64,000 bases of DNA from assembly GCA_051652645.1 (NCBI GenBank), contig JBOFUP010000003.1, positions 13,518 to 77,517 of the forward strand, given 5' to 3'. This DNA is from UBA7332 sp051652645 (GTDB lineage: Bacteria; Bacteroidota; Bacteroidia; Bacteroidales; UBA7332). The translations under genes were made by a program, and so were the position numbers. The notes beneath the pieces are model-generated. The model was not told where the DNA came from. It worked only from the letters and a program-made list of their open reading frames with translations, and searched no databases. This document shows, piece after piece, positions 1-10,124 of the stretch (within the stretch, counting starts at the first letter, position 1; every line of letters begins with the position of its first letter).

Positions 1-1
1 A

Positions 2-1525
2 TATCCTCAAATGACGATGAGGATATTGATGCTAGATGCTTATCTCGGTAAAGTTAAACTTATTCCAGAGGTTGGTGAAGCTTCCTATGAGATCCGACCC
101 TCTGCTACTGGTGGTATAGATCTATACATTAGGGTTAATTTTAGCGATAAGCCTATAGATGCTAGATCCAAAAGTGGCCTATTGACTGGTGCTAAAAAAG
201 ACTTTCCTCAGCTATATCTAGATAATAAATCACTACTAACAATGCGTATATCAGCTTCAGAGATGATATATGCTAACCACAACACATGGTATGGTAGGCC
301 AGAGCTGATGACAAATAGTAATCCTCTAGCAACCCATCCATCAGGGAAAGGGATGCAAGGATGGGTAGAAGGATGGGTATCGGCAGGTATTTATGGTATA
401 ACACCTATATCCACCAAGCATAATCTTTATACCTATGCAGGGGCAAGCTATATAATAAGTGCATCTGCAGGTAATGAGATATTCACCAATAGATCGAGAG
501 TGTTTGGAGGAGTTGAGGATGCGTACATAGGTATAGTTGGAGCAAAGACAACTAATGTTGGTAATAATCTGCTGTACAACATCTCATTTGGTAGACAGCA
601 ATTCTCAATAGGTTCAGGCTTTATTATCCGAAATACCGCAAGTAATGGAGATAATAGAGCGGCACTTCAGCTTAATCCACGATGGGCTGCAGACTATCTT
701 GCTTTAGGAACACTTAAGTATAATAATCTTATATTACAGCTTTTCCAGTTAAAGCCAGACGAACTACCAATCATAGACTCCAAGACTATCATACGAGGAG
801 CTAACTTTGAGTGGGGAGGAAACTATGCCAGATTATTAGGATTGACATATTTGAACATACCAAAATCGGAAGGTAAGTACTACACACCAACGGGAGGAGT
901 ACTTCAAAGAGAGGGTCTTTCAGTGTTCAATGCAAGACTTTATGGCAATAATACACCAGGTAAGGCTGGAATATTCTATAAGGCTGAGTTTGCATATCAA
1001 ACAAACTGCAACCATAAGATGAGAGCTTATGCAGGATTTGGTGAGATAGGCTGGAGTTTTGCTAACACCCCCACAACACCTGTTCTAAGTTACAGATATG
1101 CACATTTCACTGGAGATGATCCCGATACAGAAGCCTACGAAAGATGGGATCCTCTTTTGAGTGGTGGCAATGGTGAGGAGTGGGTACTAGGAGCAAACCA
1201 CTTCAAGATTGTTCAGAATAGTAACATGAATGCTCATAGGCTACAGCTAAACTTTAGACCAACACGAAAGACAGAGTTCGTACCTCAGATATTATATTTC
1301 TATGCAGATGAGAAGAATAATATCTCTGGTAATCCAGCACTTTCTTATATGCCACACAGAGAGTATGGCTATGAGGTTAACTTGACAGCAAAATATTTCC
1401 ACTCCAGAAGATGGTATGTTCATGGTCACATAGCATATACAATTCCAGGATATGGTGTGCGTAAAGCTTTAGGTGATACCTCTCCATGGTTGAGTTTGAT
1501 GGCATTTGTACGCTATTCTCTATAA
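2..1525 (+). CDS. Outer-membrane beta-barrel protein, porin/alginate-export-like, 5' partial
   Basis: Probably an outer-membrane channel. The reading frame is already open at the window edge (Tyr-Pro-Gln precede the first ATG at 11), and the product has no signal peptide, so the true start lies upstream and this entry is partial. About 505 residues are visible. They alternate short Gly/Asn/Asp turns with amphipathic strands, include the segment GRQQFSIGSGF resembling alginate-export-type porins, and end in an aromatic strand (FVRYSL) as barrels do. A Wzi-like capsule-assembly barrel is the main alternative. The gene is followed by a strong terminator hairpin, so it ends its own transcription unit. 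The substrate cannot be read from the sequence. Confidence 0.6.
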   Translation, partial: YPQMTMRILMLDAYLGKVKLIPEVGEASYEIRPSATGGIDLYIRVNFSDKPIDARSKSGLLTGAKKDFPQLYLDNKSLLTMRISASEMIYANHNTWYGRPELMTNSNPLATHPSGKGMQGWVEGWVSAGIYGITPISTKHNLYTYAGASYIISASAGNEIFTNRSRVFGGVEDAYIGIVGAKTTNVGNNLLYNISFGRQQFSIGSGFIIRNTASNGDNRAALQLNPRWAADYLALGTLKYNNLILQLFQLKPDELPIIDSKTIIRGANFEWGGNYARLLGLTYLNIPKSEGKYYTPTGGVLQREGLSVFNARLYGNNTPGKAGIFYKAEFAYQTNCNHKMRAYAGFGEIGWSFANTPTTPVLSYRYAHFTGDDPDTEAYERWDPLLSGGNGEEWVLGANHFKIVQNSNMNAHRLQLNFRPTRKTEFVPQILYFYADEKNNISGNPALSYMPHREYGYEVNLTAKYFHSRRWYVHGHIAYTIPGYGVRKALGDTSPWLSLMAFVRYSL

Positions 1526-1581
1526 ACAATATTGATAGTAAATGTAATTAACTAAGAGACTTAACTTCCTATTCTTTTTTA

Positions 1582-1635
1582 TTACCCCTATTCAGATCCT
1601 AATTATAATGAGGATCTGAATAGGGGTAAATTATT
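1582..1635. terminator. Intrinsic terminator after the barrel gene
   Basis: Perfect 19-bp inverted repeat (1582-1600 and 1611-1629) with a 10-nt loop, AT-rich after the stem. It closes the upstream barrel gene and isolates it from the GH105 gene. Confidence 0.8.
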
Positions 1636-1728
1636 AACACCATCTTGCTCAGTCTCCTATTTGTTGGGTATAATTACCACATTAATATTGCTGTTATAAT
1701 ATATTCTTACTGTTTGTAATTAGAGAAT

Positions 1729-1746
1729 GTGCAATCGATTTCGCAC
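1729..1746. promoter_or_regulatory. Candidate LacI-type operator upstream of the GH105 gene
   Basis: GTGCAATCGATTTCGCAC contains the palindrome AATCGATT flanked by GTGC and GCAC. The two symmetry centres are one base apart. LacI-family operators commonly have a central CG dyad like this. It lies about 11 bp upstream of a weak -7-like box (CTTATTTG, 1758-1765), so a bound repressor could block the promoter. No regulator gene is in the window. The assignment is inference. Confidence 0.3.
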
Positions 1747-1821
1747 CCTAGGAATCTCTTATTTGGCAGTTAAATAAAAAAGATGCTATCTTTATGGCAC
1801 ATAAACTATTTAATCAGAGAT

Positions 1822-3162
1822 ATGAAGAAAACAGTTCTATCCTTACTTGCTTTGGCCTTTACCATTAGTGCTACAGCAAAGAGTGTTAGTGATCAACTGA
1901 ATCAGCCATTTTCAAATAAAGCTGTAGAGAGAGTTGCAATGAAACCATTCTTGAGTAATAAACGTGTTCAAGAGATAAAAACAGCCAAATGGGACTATGT
2001 TCCAGGGCTAGTTGCACTGAGCGTTCTGCGTACATGGGAGCAATATCCTGATAAGAGAGAGTATTATGATGCAATAAAAGCATATGCAGACAATTGTCTT
2101 CAAGGAGGAGACTCAATACATGTAGAGCCAAACAACATAGATGATATAGCAGCAGCTAAGATATTCGCTATCCTTTATAAAGAGGAACTAAGATTGAATA
2201 ACCAAAATGATGCAGAGCGCTATAAGCGTTGCGCTGAACGTTTCCGCACACAGCTTAAATATAAACATGCAAGAATACCACAAGGATACCCAGGTGAGGG
2301 AGGATTCTATCACAAAGGAGTCTACAAAAATCAGATGTGGCTTGATGGATTATTTATGGGTGCAGCATTTTGGGGAGAGTATGAAGCAGTCTTCGCGGAT
2401 AAACACACACAAGAGTATAAAGACGATTGGAGCGATATAGCCAATCAATTTATCATCATCCACAAGTACACTTACGATAAATCCAAAGGGCTTAACTATC
2501 ACGCATGGTCAGCCGAACCGAAAGATCCTTCTTCATTTTGGGCAAATCAGCAAGATCCATTCTTGGGAGCTTCACCAGAGTTTTGGGGGCGTGGTATGGG
2601 ATGGTACTTCGCAGCCTTAGTAGATGTACTTGAGGTTATGCCAAAGAATCATAAAGACTATAAGACCCTAGTAGAGATTACGAATCAAGTAGCAGAAGGG
2701 TTATCACGCTATCAAGACAGCCAGAGTGGTTGTTGGTTTCAATTGATACAATACGACGGCACAGTATCTGCCGATGGAAAAGGAGACAAGGCTTCGAATG
2801 GCAAGATATATAATGTTGGAACAGCTTCAAACTATATTGAATCATCCGCTACAGCGCTCTTCAACTATGGATATTACAAAGGAATACGCATAGGAGTATT
2901 GAGTAAAAGACGCTACATTAAAGTTGCTGATAGAGCATACAAAGGGATGATAGAGAATTTTATTGAAGAGGATCAAGAAGGGATGCGAATCACTCGTTCT
3001 TGTGCTTCGGCAGGTTTGGGTCCAGCTAAAGACCTATCACGCACGGGAACTATCAACTACTATCTATGTGGTAAAGATATTCACATCACACAAAACGAAG
3101 GGAAAGCTATTGGAGCATTTATATTGGCTAGCGTCGAACGCGAGAAGTTAAATCGTAAATAA
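1822..3162 (+). CDS. Unsaturated glucuronyl/galacturonyl hydrolase, GH105 (GH88 clan)
   Basis: Predicted to remove the terminal 4,5-unsaturated uronic acid from oligosaccharides left by a pectin or rhamnogalacturonan lyase, by hydration of the double bond. I chose the ATG at 1822 because it begins a clear signal peptide (MKKTVLSLLALAFTISATAK); an ATG at 1783 would add 13 residues and spoil it. Family marks are the segment QMWLDGLFM with the likely catalytic Asp at about residue 175, FWGRGMGWY near the middle, and the C-terminal CASAGLG. At about 446 residues it is somewhat longer than the usual 370-400. It should act in the periplasm. It stands alone between two terminators, with a candidate operator upstream. 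It would fit downstream of the PL9 lyase encoded at 54019. Confidence 0.85.
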   Translation: MKKTVLSLLALAFTISATAKSVSDQLNQPFSNKAVERVAMKPFLSNKRVQEIKTAKWDYVPGLVALSVLRTWEQYPDKREYYDAIKAYADNCLQGGDSIHVEPNNIDDIAAAKIFAILYKEELRLNNQNDAERYKRCAERFRTQLKYKHARIPQGYPGEGGFYHKGVYKNQMWLDGLFMGAAFWGEYEAVFADKHTQEYKDDWSDIANQFIIIHKYTYDKSKGLNYHAWSAEPKDPSSFWANQQDPFLGASPEFWGRGMGWYFAALVDVLEVMPKNHKDYKTLVEITNQVAEGLSRYQDSQSGCWFQLIQYDGTVSADGKGDKASNGKIYNVGTASNYIESSATALFNYGYYKGIRIGVLSKRRYIKVADRAYKGMIENFIEEDQEGMRITRSCASAGLGPAKDLSRTGTINYYLCGKDIHITQNEGKAIGAFILASVEREKLNRK

Positions 3163-3203
3163 GCTCATTTGATGGTCGATAGGCCTATGAATAGATAATT
3201 AAT

Positions 3204-3266
3204 ATCTATATAAAACAATAAGCGGAGAGTCTGAGTAAGACTCTCCGCTTATTGTTTTATATAGAT
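3204..3266. terminator. Bidirectional terminator, 28-bp stem
   Basis: Perfect 28-bp inverted repeat (3204-3231 and 3239-3266) around a 7-nt loop, with A- and T-rich flanks on both sides. It lies between the ends of the convergent GH105 and acetate-transporter genes and can serve both. Confidence 0.9.
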
Positions 3267-3277
3267 CTGTTCCTATC

Positions 3278-3877
3278 TTATTTGATGAAAGGTTTCCCTT
3301 GAGGAAGAATAACCTTACCGTAGAATTTGTTCAAGAATGCACCACCACACATGTAGAAACCAAGCATAGAGATTGCAAACTCAGTGATAGCAGCAATAGT
3401 GTGCCATATCTCACCCATTCCGAAACTATCCAAAGCCAAACTGATAAACAAGACGATGATCATCGCAATGATAGAGAACATCGCTTTGTGGATTTTCAGA
3501 GTTGCACCCAATAGGATTACCGAAAAGATCATGTATCCAATCATTGCAACACCAAATTGACGAGGGTCTACCTGAGAAGCCAATCCTTCACCAAAAGTAC
3601 CAGCCTTTATCATCCAACTAGTTCCAACCGCAATCCAAAAGAGGCCATAACCACCAAAAGCTGTTGCCCCAAAAAGGTTGTTGTGTTTGAAATCATATAC
3701 ACAGGCCATAAGTTGAGCAATACTTCCTAGGAATATAGCCCAAGGCAATACAAAGCCTATTCCCTCAGTTAATCCCATTTTTTGTGAAGAAGCTACTAAT
3801 GTTACCATAGCCAATCCGAAAAGTCCCAAGGCAGAAGGGTCTGCCACTTCAATCTGTACTTTGTGTTTTTGTTCCAT
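3278..3877 (-). CDS. satP: Acetate/succinate uptake transporter, GPR1/FUN34/YaaH (SatP) family
   Basis: Inner-membrane protein of 199 residues, the usual length of the family, with six predicted membrane helices. The N-terminal signature ADPSALGLFGLAMVTL corresponds to the NPAPLGL motif that forms the narrow part of the channel in E. coli SatP. Known members carry acetate or succinate with protons, or act as acetate channels. The gene is a single unit divergent from the TonB-receptor-like gene at 4009. A -7-like sequence TATCTTCG reads on the minus strand at 3906-3913. Its downstream terminator is shared with the GH105 gene. Substrate is inferred from family only. Confidence 0.88.
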   Translation of the reverse strand: MEQKHKVQIEVADPSALGLFGLAMVTLVASSQKMGLTEGIGFVLPWAIFLGSIAQLMACVYDFKHNNLFGATAFGGYGLFWIAVGTSWMIKAGTFGEGLASQVDPRQFGVAMIGYMIFSVILLGATLKIHKAMFSIIAMIIVLFISLALDSFGMGEIWHTIAAITEFAISMLGFYMCGGAFLNKFYGKVILPQGKPFIK

Positions 3878-3939
3878 TATATGTGTTAGTAAAAAAAATC
3901 GAGAACGAAGATAGTTTATTTTTTTGAAAAAACATCGTG

Positions 3940-3968
3940 TTTGTTACTTGAGGATATTATTATCTTTG
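3940..3968 (+). promoter_or_regulatory. Putative promoter of the 4009 gene
   Basis: TTTG at 3940-3943, 17 bp, then TATCTTTG at 3961-3968, matching the Bacteroidetes sigma-ABfr pattern. The start codon lies 40 bp downstream. The leader holds a 12-codon reading frame starting at 3981 that overlaps the start codon at 4009; its significance is unknown. Confidence 0.55.
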
Positions 3969-4008
3969 CTCAATATAAACATGAGAACTCACAATATATC
4001 AAGCTTTA

Positions 4009-6666
4009 ATGACTAAGATACTAACTATACTCACTCTGCTTTTAGTTACAATAAGTGTAAAGGCTGAAGGCTTTACAATCATAGGACGTGTGGTGATAGA
4101 CCAACCATCCACCCCCCTAGAACACGCAACAGTAAGATTGCTCAAAGCCTCCGACTCTACCTTCGTTGTCGGAACAGTAACTGCCACAAAGGGAGAGTTT
4201 ACACTCAAGAGCCAGTCTCCAGGGCTATACCTTCTTCAAACATCATACATAGGATATCAAAGTGATTATAGACCACTCACCATAACCAAAGATAGCAAGA
4301 GAGTAGATCTAGGAGTTATAAATCTAAAGGAGAGTAGTGTAGAGATTACAGAGACCATAGTCAAAGGCAAACTACCCGAGGTTGTGGTCAAACAAGATAC
4401 AATAGAGTTTCATGCAGATTCATATGGCGTAGCCGAAGGGTCGGTAGTGGAGGAGTTAATACGTAAACTTCCAGGAGTTGAGCTAACTGCCGAAGGTAAG
4501 ATAATGGTCGAAGGCAAGGAGATCACAAAGCTTCTTGTAGATGGTAGAGACTTTTTTGGATCCGATATGGAGATGACCTTAAAGAACCTACCGGCCTCTG
4601 TTATTAATAAGATACAAGTAGTAGATCGAAAGAGTGAGAAGGATAGGATGACAGGTTTTGAGAGTCAAGAGAAGGAGAAGATAATCAATCTAACGATCAA
4701 AGAAGACAAGAAGCGCGGAGTATTTGGAAATCTCAGGGGAGGATACGGTACCAAAAACCGTTTTGATGGATCTGCAATGGCTAACGGATTCTACGGAGAA
4801 GACAAGCTATCACTAACTATCAATAGTACCAATGGAGTATCCGGAGGATCCATTTCACAGATACCACCAAGCGGAGATGGTACAAACATCTCAACAGGGG
4901 TCAATCTAAATAAGAGTATCAAGAAAGGCGTAAACCTAGATGGTAGCATACGTTATGGGAAGAGCAATAGAAGAAATATGCAAGAGAGCTTTGCCGAAAA
5001 CTTCCTCCCAGATAGCTCATACTACACCTCTAAAGTTAACGACTCATACAGTAGTAGGCAGAGTATAAGCAGTGATTTTAGATATGAGATCCAGCAAGAT
5101 ACCACGCTCTTTCTATCTATCGCTCCAAGGATAGGATATAGCAAGTCTTATACAACACAGAACTCTTCACTCGAGACACTCTCGGGAGAGTCACTCCTCG
5201 TAAACTCACAAGAGACAGATACCAGAGCAAGCGATCATAGCTTCAACTATGGGCTAACAATGCTATTTAATAGACAGTTGAATAAGCCAGGAAGAAGGCT
5301 TACACTAGGATTAGAACTTAGCGGAACCAATGGACAAGGCGATGGGACAACACTCTCTGAGAACCTCTTCAAGCTAGAGTCTAAACCAGATAGCTTAGTG
5401 CTGTTAGATCAAGAGAATATAAGTAAGAATCAATCTATAGATGCTGGATTTAATGCTTCGTGGGTTGAACCTATTACAAAAAAAAGCTTCCTACAGCTAT
5501 CATATAATTTTGCTTGGCGTGAGTCTGATAATAATAGAAGTAGCTATCAGTTCGACGGGAAGGAGTATGCAGAGCTAGACTCCACTTACAGCCGTAGTTA
5601 TAGATCTAATGGAGTACGACAAAATATATCTCTTAATTTCAGGTCATCATTCGCAAAGTACAGCTACTCTTTTGGCGTAGGGCTTGACCCAACCAAAAGT
5701 ACTGAAGAGACCTACGTAGCTCAAACAACCATAAACCATCAAGAACAAACGCTACTAAACTATACACCTAGAGCAAACCTAATGTGGAACTCAGGTCCCA
5801 CAAACATCGTATTTAATTACAATGGACGTTCAAATACACCCACTGCAAGAGATCTCTCAAAGGTTGTTGAGGTGCTTTCGCCACTATCTGAATATGTAGG
5901 TAATCCATCCCTAAAGAGTGGGTTCACACATAATGCCTCGTTGCAATTTAGGAACTACAATCGAGACAAACAGATCTCCATATCCTTGGCGGCAAGAGCC
6001 ACTTTAGAGCAAAATAGTATAACTAACTATTCTATCTATGATACATCAACAGGCAAGACCACATCATCCCCAGTTAATGTCAATGGCAACCATAGTGTAA
6101 TGCTATCATCACACTTTTCTATGCCACTAAAGAATAGGAAATTTCAACTAGGATCGTACACTCAGTACAACTATAGACGCAGGCTAAGCTTCTCCAACGA
6201 ACAAGAGAATACATCAAATAGCCAAAATTTTAGAGAGGATATAAACCTCAACTATAATGACAAATACATAAGCACAACCATTGGATGCTATCTTTCATTG
6301 AGTGATGTTCAGAACTCACTAAACTCAACCACTAGCCGAACAACTTTCGATTATGGAGTGAGATTGATGACTAGAGCAAGACTAACATGGCAATTAGCAA
6401 TCTCTACTTTTGTAAACTACAACGGCAAGAGAGGCTATACGGGAGGGTACAACCGAGATATTGTAAACTGGAATGCTGAAATATCGCGAACACTATTCAA
6501 AAAGAAAGCAGACATCTCAGTAATATGGTATGATATACTCAATCAAGTAAACAACACATCAAGAAGCATTACAGCATCAGCAATCACCGACAGCGAGTGG
6601 AACACTGTCGGTGGATATATACTTCTTAAGTTTGCTTACAGATTCAATTGGATGAAAGGACAGTAA
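4009..6666 (+). CDS. TonB-dependent receptor-like outer-membrane protein with carboxypeptidase-regulatory-like domain
   Basis: 885 residues. A signal peptide (about 1-19) is followed by a carboxypeptidase-regulatory-like beta-sandwich (about 23-105) of the kind found before SusC-type plugs. Next is a plug-like region with the segments LIRKLPGVEL and LLVDGRDFFG (about 145-200), then a long outer-membrane beta-barrel to the C-terminus. This is the outer-membrane beta-barrel family 3 layout common in Bacteroidetes and is shorter than true SusC (about 1000 residues). No SusD partner, anti-sigma factor or TonB gene is adjacent, so it is probably not a polysaccharide-utilisation pair. The ligand is unknown; related proteins have been linked to peptides, metals or unknown substrates. 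Its stop codon is one base from the end of the convergent mfd gene. Confidence 0.8.
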   Translation: MTKILTILTLLLVTISVKAEGFTIIGRVVIDQPSTPLEHATVRLLKASDSTFVVGTVTATKGEFTLKSQSPGLYLLQTSYIGYQSDYRPLTITKDSKRVDLGVINLKESSVEITETIVKGKLPEVVVKQDTIEFHADSYGVAEGSVVEELIRKLPGVELTAEGKIMVEGKEITKLLVDGRDFFGSDMEMTLKNLPASVINKIQVVDRKSEKDRMTGFESQEKEKIINLTIKEDKKRGVFGNLRGGYGTKNRFDGSAMANGFYGEDKLSLTINSTNGVSGGSISQIPPSGDGTNISTGVNLNKSIKKGVNLDGSIRYGKSNRRNMQESFAENFLPDSSYYTSKVNDSYSSRQSISSDFRYEIQQDTTLFLSIAPRIGYSKSYTTQNSSLETLSGESLLVNSQETDTRASDHSFNYGLTMLFNRQLNKPGRRLTLGLELSGTNGQGDGTTLSENLFKLESKPDSLVLLDQENISKNQSIDAGFNASWVEPITKKSFLQLSYNFAWRESDNNRSSYQFDGKEYAELDSTYSRSYRSNGVRQNISLNFRSSFAKYSYSFGVGLDPTKSTEETYVAQTTINHQEQTLLNYTPRANLMWNSGPTNIVFNYNGRSNTPTARDLSKVVEVLSPLSEYVGNPSLKSGFTHNASLQFRNYNRDKQISISLAARATLEQNSITNYSIYDTSTGKTTSSPVNVNGNHSVMLSSHFSMPLKNRKFQLGSYTQYNYRRRLSFSNEQENTSNSQNFREDINLNYNDKYISTTIGCYLSLSDVQNSLNSTTSRTTFDYGVRLMTRARLTWQLAISTFVNYNGKRGYTGGYNRDIVNWNAEISRTLFKKKADISVIWYDILNQVNNTSRSITASAITDSEWNTVGGYILLKFAYRFNWMKGQ

Positions 6667-6667
6667 T

Positions 6668-9600
6668 TTACTCCACAGCCGAAAGCATGTCGTTGAATAT
6701 ATCAACAGCAAGCTCAACACTTTTCACCTTGTCGATACTCATCGAACGCTTACCCTTGCTCTCCTTAATTTGGCAGTAGCGAGGGTTTTTTGCCATATAA
6801 CTCAGTACACCACCAAAGGCAGGAGATTGATAGTAAGGCGAATCTAGGTTAGAGACAAAGTATAGAATCATCTTACCATGTTTGAGGACAACCTTCTCCA
6901 CACCCAAATCCTTACCTAAACGACGTAGCCTCACCACGCGTATGAGCTCCTGTCCAGCTGTTGGAATCTTACCAAATCTGTCCTTTATGCGCTGTTTAAA
7001 TAGATTGATTTCGCTCTCGCGCTCCATTCCATCTAGCTCCCTATACAAAGAGATACGTTCAGTGTCACTAGGGATAAACTCACTGGTGAACATAAGCGCA
7101 AGGTCAGACTCCACTATACATTCAGCCACATACGACAATCCCCTTTTCGACACCTGAGTATCATCTTCGGCATATAGCTCCTGAAACTCATCCGTTCTCA
7201 ACTCCTGAACAGCCTCTTGAAGAATCTTTTGATAAGTCTCATATCCAAGATCAGCTATAAAACCACTCTGTTCAGCACCTAGCATATTACCCGCACCTCG
7301 AATATCTAGATCCTGCATTGCGATATGTATACCACTACCAAGATCGGAGAAGTTTTCAATAGCCTGCAAACGACGTCTAGACTCAGCCGAAAGCGAAGAT
7401 AAAGCAGGTGCAATCAAGTAGCAGAAAGCCTTGCGATTGCTCCTTCCCACACGACCGCGCATCTGGTGAAGGTCACTAAGCCCAAAGTTTTGTGCGTTGT
7501 TAATGATAATAGTGTTAGCATTTGGTATGTCGATACCAGACTCCACGATGGTTGTCGAGATAAGTATGTCATATTCATAGTTCTGAAACTCCATGATAAT
7601 CTCCTCAAGCTTATGAGGATCCATCTGCCCATGACCAATACAAACACGAGCATCTGGCACTATACGCTTGACCATGGCCTTTAGTTCCTCAAGTTCATTA
7701 ATGCGGTTGTTGATGAAGAAGAGTTGTCCATTACGACTTAGCTCAAAGTTGATAGCCTCAGCCAATATCTCCTCATTCATTGTATGAACTTCTGTTCTGA
7801 TAGGGTATCTATTTGGTGGAGGAGTCTGTATGGTTGATAGGTCTCTTGCTCCCATCAAAGAGAACTGTAGAGTACGAGGTATTGGAGTGGCAGTCATAGT
7901 AAGTGTGTCCACATTACTCTTTAACTGTTTTAATTTCTCCTTTACAGCCACCCCAAACTTCTGCTCCTCGTCAATGATAAGCAGCCCAAGATCCTTGAAT
8001 TTTACATCCTTGCCTATTATGCGGTGAGTCCCGATAAGAATCTCAGGAGTACCATCCTTAAGCTCTGAGAGGATTCGCTTCACATCCTTCGGTCGGCGAG
8101 CTCTGCTCAGGTAGTCAATCTTTACAGGGAACTCTTTGAGTCTTTCACTAAAAGTCTTGAAGTGTTGAAATGCCAAAACAGTTGTAGGTACCAAAACAGC
8201 TACCTGTTTTCCATCCGTGGCTGCTTTGAAAGCAGCGCGAATAGCCACCTCTGTTTTACCAAAACCAACATCACCACATATAAGTCTGTCCATAGGTTTC
8301 TCACTCTCCATATCACGCTTAACCTCGGCAGTAGATTTGAGCTGATCAGGTGTATCTTCATAGATGAACGACATCTCGAGCTCTTGCTGAAGATAGCTGT
8401 CAGGAGAGAAGCTATATCCTCTCTCATCCTTACGCATAGCATAAAGCTTTATCAGGTCGCGAGCAATATCCTTGACCTTGCTCTTTGTCTTCTGTTTGAC
8501 TTTCTCCCAAGCACCACTTCCAAGCTTATTCACTTTTGGCGGTTCGCCATCCTTACCTCTATACTTTGATAGCTTATGAAGAGCATGAATAGATACAAAA
8601 ATTACATCGTTGTTCAGATAAACAAGCTTAATAACCTCTTGAATCTGTCCATTCTGTTCTGTTCGTGCAAGTCCTCCAAAACGCCCTATGCCATGATCAA
8701 TATGAACAACGTAGTCACCAACCTCAAACTGCTGAAGCTCCTTTAATGAAAGAGCTAATTTGCCAGATCGAGCACGATCACTCTTTAGGTTATACTTGTG
8801 GTATCTATCAAATATCTGGTGGTCGGTAAAGAAACAAATCTTAGCCGTTTTATCAACAAACCCCTCGTGTATAGTATGAAGAATGCCCTCGAATGGGATG
8901 CTTTCACCCTTCTCCTTGAATATATCATGCAGACGCTCAGCTTGTTTAGGGTTGTCCGAGAGAAGGTTTATAGTATATCCTTCGGCAATATAGTTTCGGA
9001 AACTCTCAATGACTAGATCAAAGTTTTTATGAAAAAGAGGTTGAGGATAGTGATCCATATTCACCTTTACCTCATTCTCCCCAGCTCTGCTACCTACAGA
9101 GAATTCTATGCGTCTGAATTTAACTAAAGAGCGAGCAAAGAGTTTTGGATCAACAATCTTATTCTTAACACCCTTGTCATAGTCGTCACTCTCTAGAGCT
9201 TGCTGCGAAACTCCCTCTTTAGCTATCATATCAATACTCTCGGCTATGAAAGCTAAGTTCTTTACAACCAAAATAGAGTCCGATGGGATGAACTCCAAGA
9301 AAGAGATCCCACCACCTTGATGGAAATTAAGATTCGATACTATTGATATCTCACTCACATTTCCCTTGGATAGTTGAGACTCGACACTGAAGGTACGTAT
9401 GCTCTCTATATCGTCGCCAAACAAGTCAATACGGTATGGATCTTCGTTTGAAAAAGAGAATACATCAAGAATACTACCTCTTACTGCATATTGCCCCGGT
9501 TCATATACATAGTCTACTCTCTCAAAGCCATATTCGTATAGAGCCTCAATGATGAAAGCTCTATCTATGCTCTCGCCTACAGATAGGCGAAGGGTGCTTT

Positions 9601-10021
9601 TTTGTAGAAGCTCTTCGCTAACAACCTTCTCGGCCAAAGCCTCAGGATAGGTGACAATAATTAGGTTTGAACTATTAGAGGATACACGGCTCATTACCTC
9701 TGTGCGAAGTATAGCATTTGCAGCATCTATTTGGCCATACTTAATAGAACGCTTGTATGAGGATGGAAGAAAAAAAATCGAATCATCACCATGGAGCTGC
9801 ATCAAGTCATTATATAGATAACCAGCCTCTTCGATGTTAGAGCAGATAGCAACTAGAGGAAAAGATAGATTTTCCACTAGTGAGCCCAAGATAAGAGCTT
9901 GTGATGAGCCCGCACTTCCATCAATAAATATATTCTTCACACTCTTTTGCTTTGCAAGAAGCGCAAGTTCAGAGAATGAATCTCGTTTTTTATATCCGTC
10001 AAATAGTTCTTTAATTGTCAT
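6668..10021 (-). CDS. mfd: Transcription-repair coupling factor Mfd
   Basis: 1117 residues, near the usual 1150. Mfd pushes stalled RNA polymerase off damaged DNA and recruits UvrA. Domains in order: UvrB-like N-terminal module (about 1-340), CarD-like RNA-polymerase interaction domain (about 425-490, segment YVVHIDHGIGRFGG), RecG-like translocase with Walker A GDVGFGKTE (about 583) and DEEQ box (about 683), TATPIPRT, helicase motif GRVGRSNR, and the C-terminal TRCF domain (about 980-1090). The cytosolic protein is complete with no broken motifs. A -7-like TAACTTTG reads on the minus strand at 10068-10075. There is no terminator between this gene and the convergent gene ending at 6666. Confidence 0.97.
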   Translation of the reverse strand: MTIKELFDGYKKRDSFSELALLAKQKSVKNIFIDGSAGSSQALILGSLVENLSFPLVAICSNIEEAGYLYNDLMQLHGDDSIFFLPSSYKRSIKYGQIDAANAILRTEVMSRVSSNSSNLIIVTYPEALAEKVVSEELLQKSTLRLSVGESIDRAFIIEALYEYGFERVDYVYEPGQYAVRGSILDVFSFSNEDPYRIDLFGDDIESIRTFSVESQLSKGNVSEISIVSNLNFHQGGGISFLEFIPSDSILVVKNLAFIAESIDMIAKEGVSQQALESDDYDKGVKNKIVDPKLFARSLVKFRRIEFSVGSRAGENEVKVNMDHYPQPLFHKNFDLVIESFRNYIAEGYTINLLSDNPKQAERLHDIFKEKGESIPFEGILHTIHEGFVDKTAKICFFTDHQIFDRYHKYNLKSDRARSGKLALSLKELQQFEVGDYVVHIDHGIGRFGGLARTEQNGQIQEVIKLVYLNNDVIFVSIHALHKLSKYRGKDGEPPKVNKLGSGAWEKVKQKTKSKVKDIARDLIKLYAMRKDERGYSFSPDSYLQQELEMSFIYEDTPDQLKSTAEVKRDMESEKPMDRLICGDVGFGKTEVAIRAAFKAATDGKQVAVLVPTTVLAFQHFKTFSERLKEFPVKIDYLSRARRPKDVKRILSELKDGTPEILIGTHRIIGKDVKFKDLGLLIIDEEQKFGVAVKEKLKQLKSNVDTLTMTATPIPRTLQFSLMGARDLSTIQTPPPNRYPIRTEVHTMNEEILAEAINFELSRNGQLFFINNRINELEELKAMVKRIVPDARVCIGHGQMDPHKLEEIIMEFQNYEYDILISTTIVESGIDIPNANTIIINNAQNFGLSDLHQMRGRVGRSNRKAFCYLIAPALSSLSAESRRRLQAIENFSDLGSGIHIAMQDLDIRGAGNMLGAEQSGFIADLGYETYQKILQEAVQELRTDEFQELYAEDDTQVSKRGLSYVAECIVESDLALMFTSEFIPSDTERISLYRELDGMERESEINLFKQRIKDRFGKIPTAGQELIRVVRLRRLGKDLGVEKVVLKHGKMILYFVSNLDSPYYQSPAFGGVLSYMAKNPRYCQIKESKGKRSMSIDKVKSVELAVDIFNDMLSAVE

Positions 10022-10124
10022 CTTTTCAGATTTATATAGAGTGGTTTAGGAGTTTCTGTTCCTGATACAAAGTTAAACGAAACTTCGCTATTACTCTTTT
10101 GTTTGAAAAAAAAGAGCTTAAAAA

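Noticed and set aside
3981..4016. 12-codon frame overlapping the start of the TonB-receptor-like gene
   Set aside because: Could be a leader peptide but has no regulatory codon bias or alternative hairpins, so no function can be supported.
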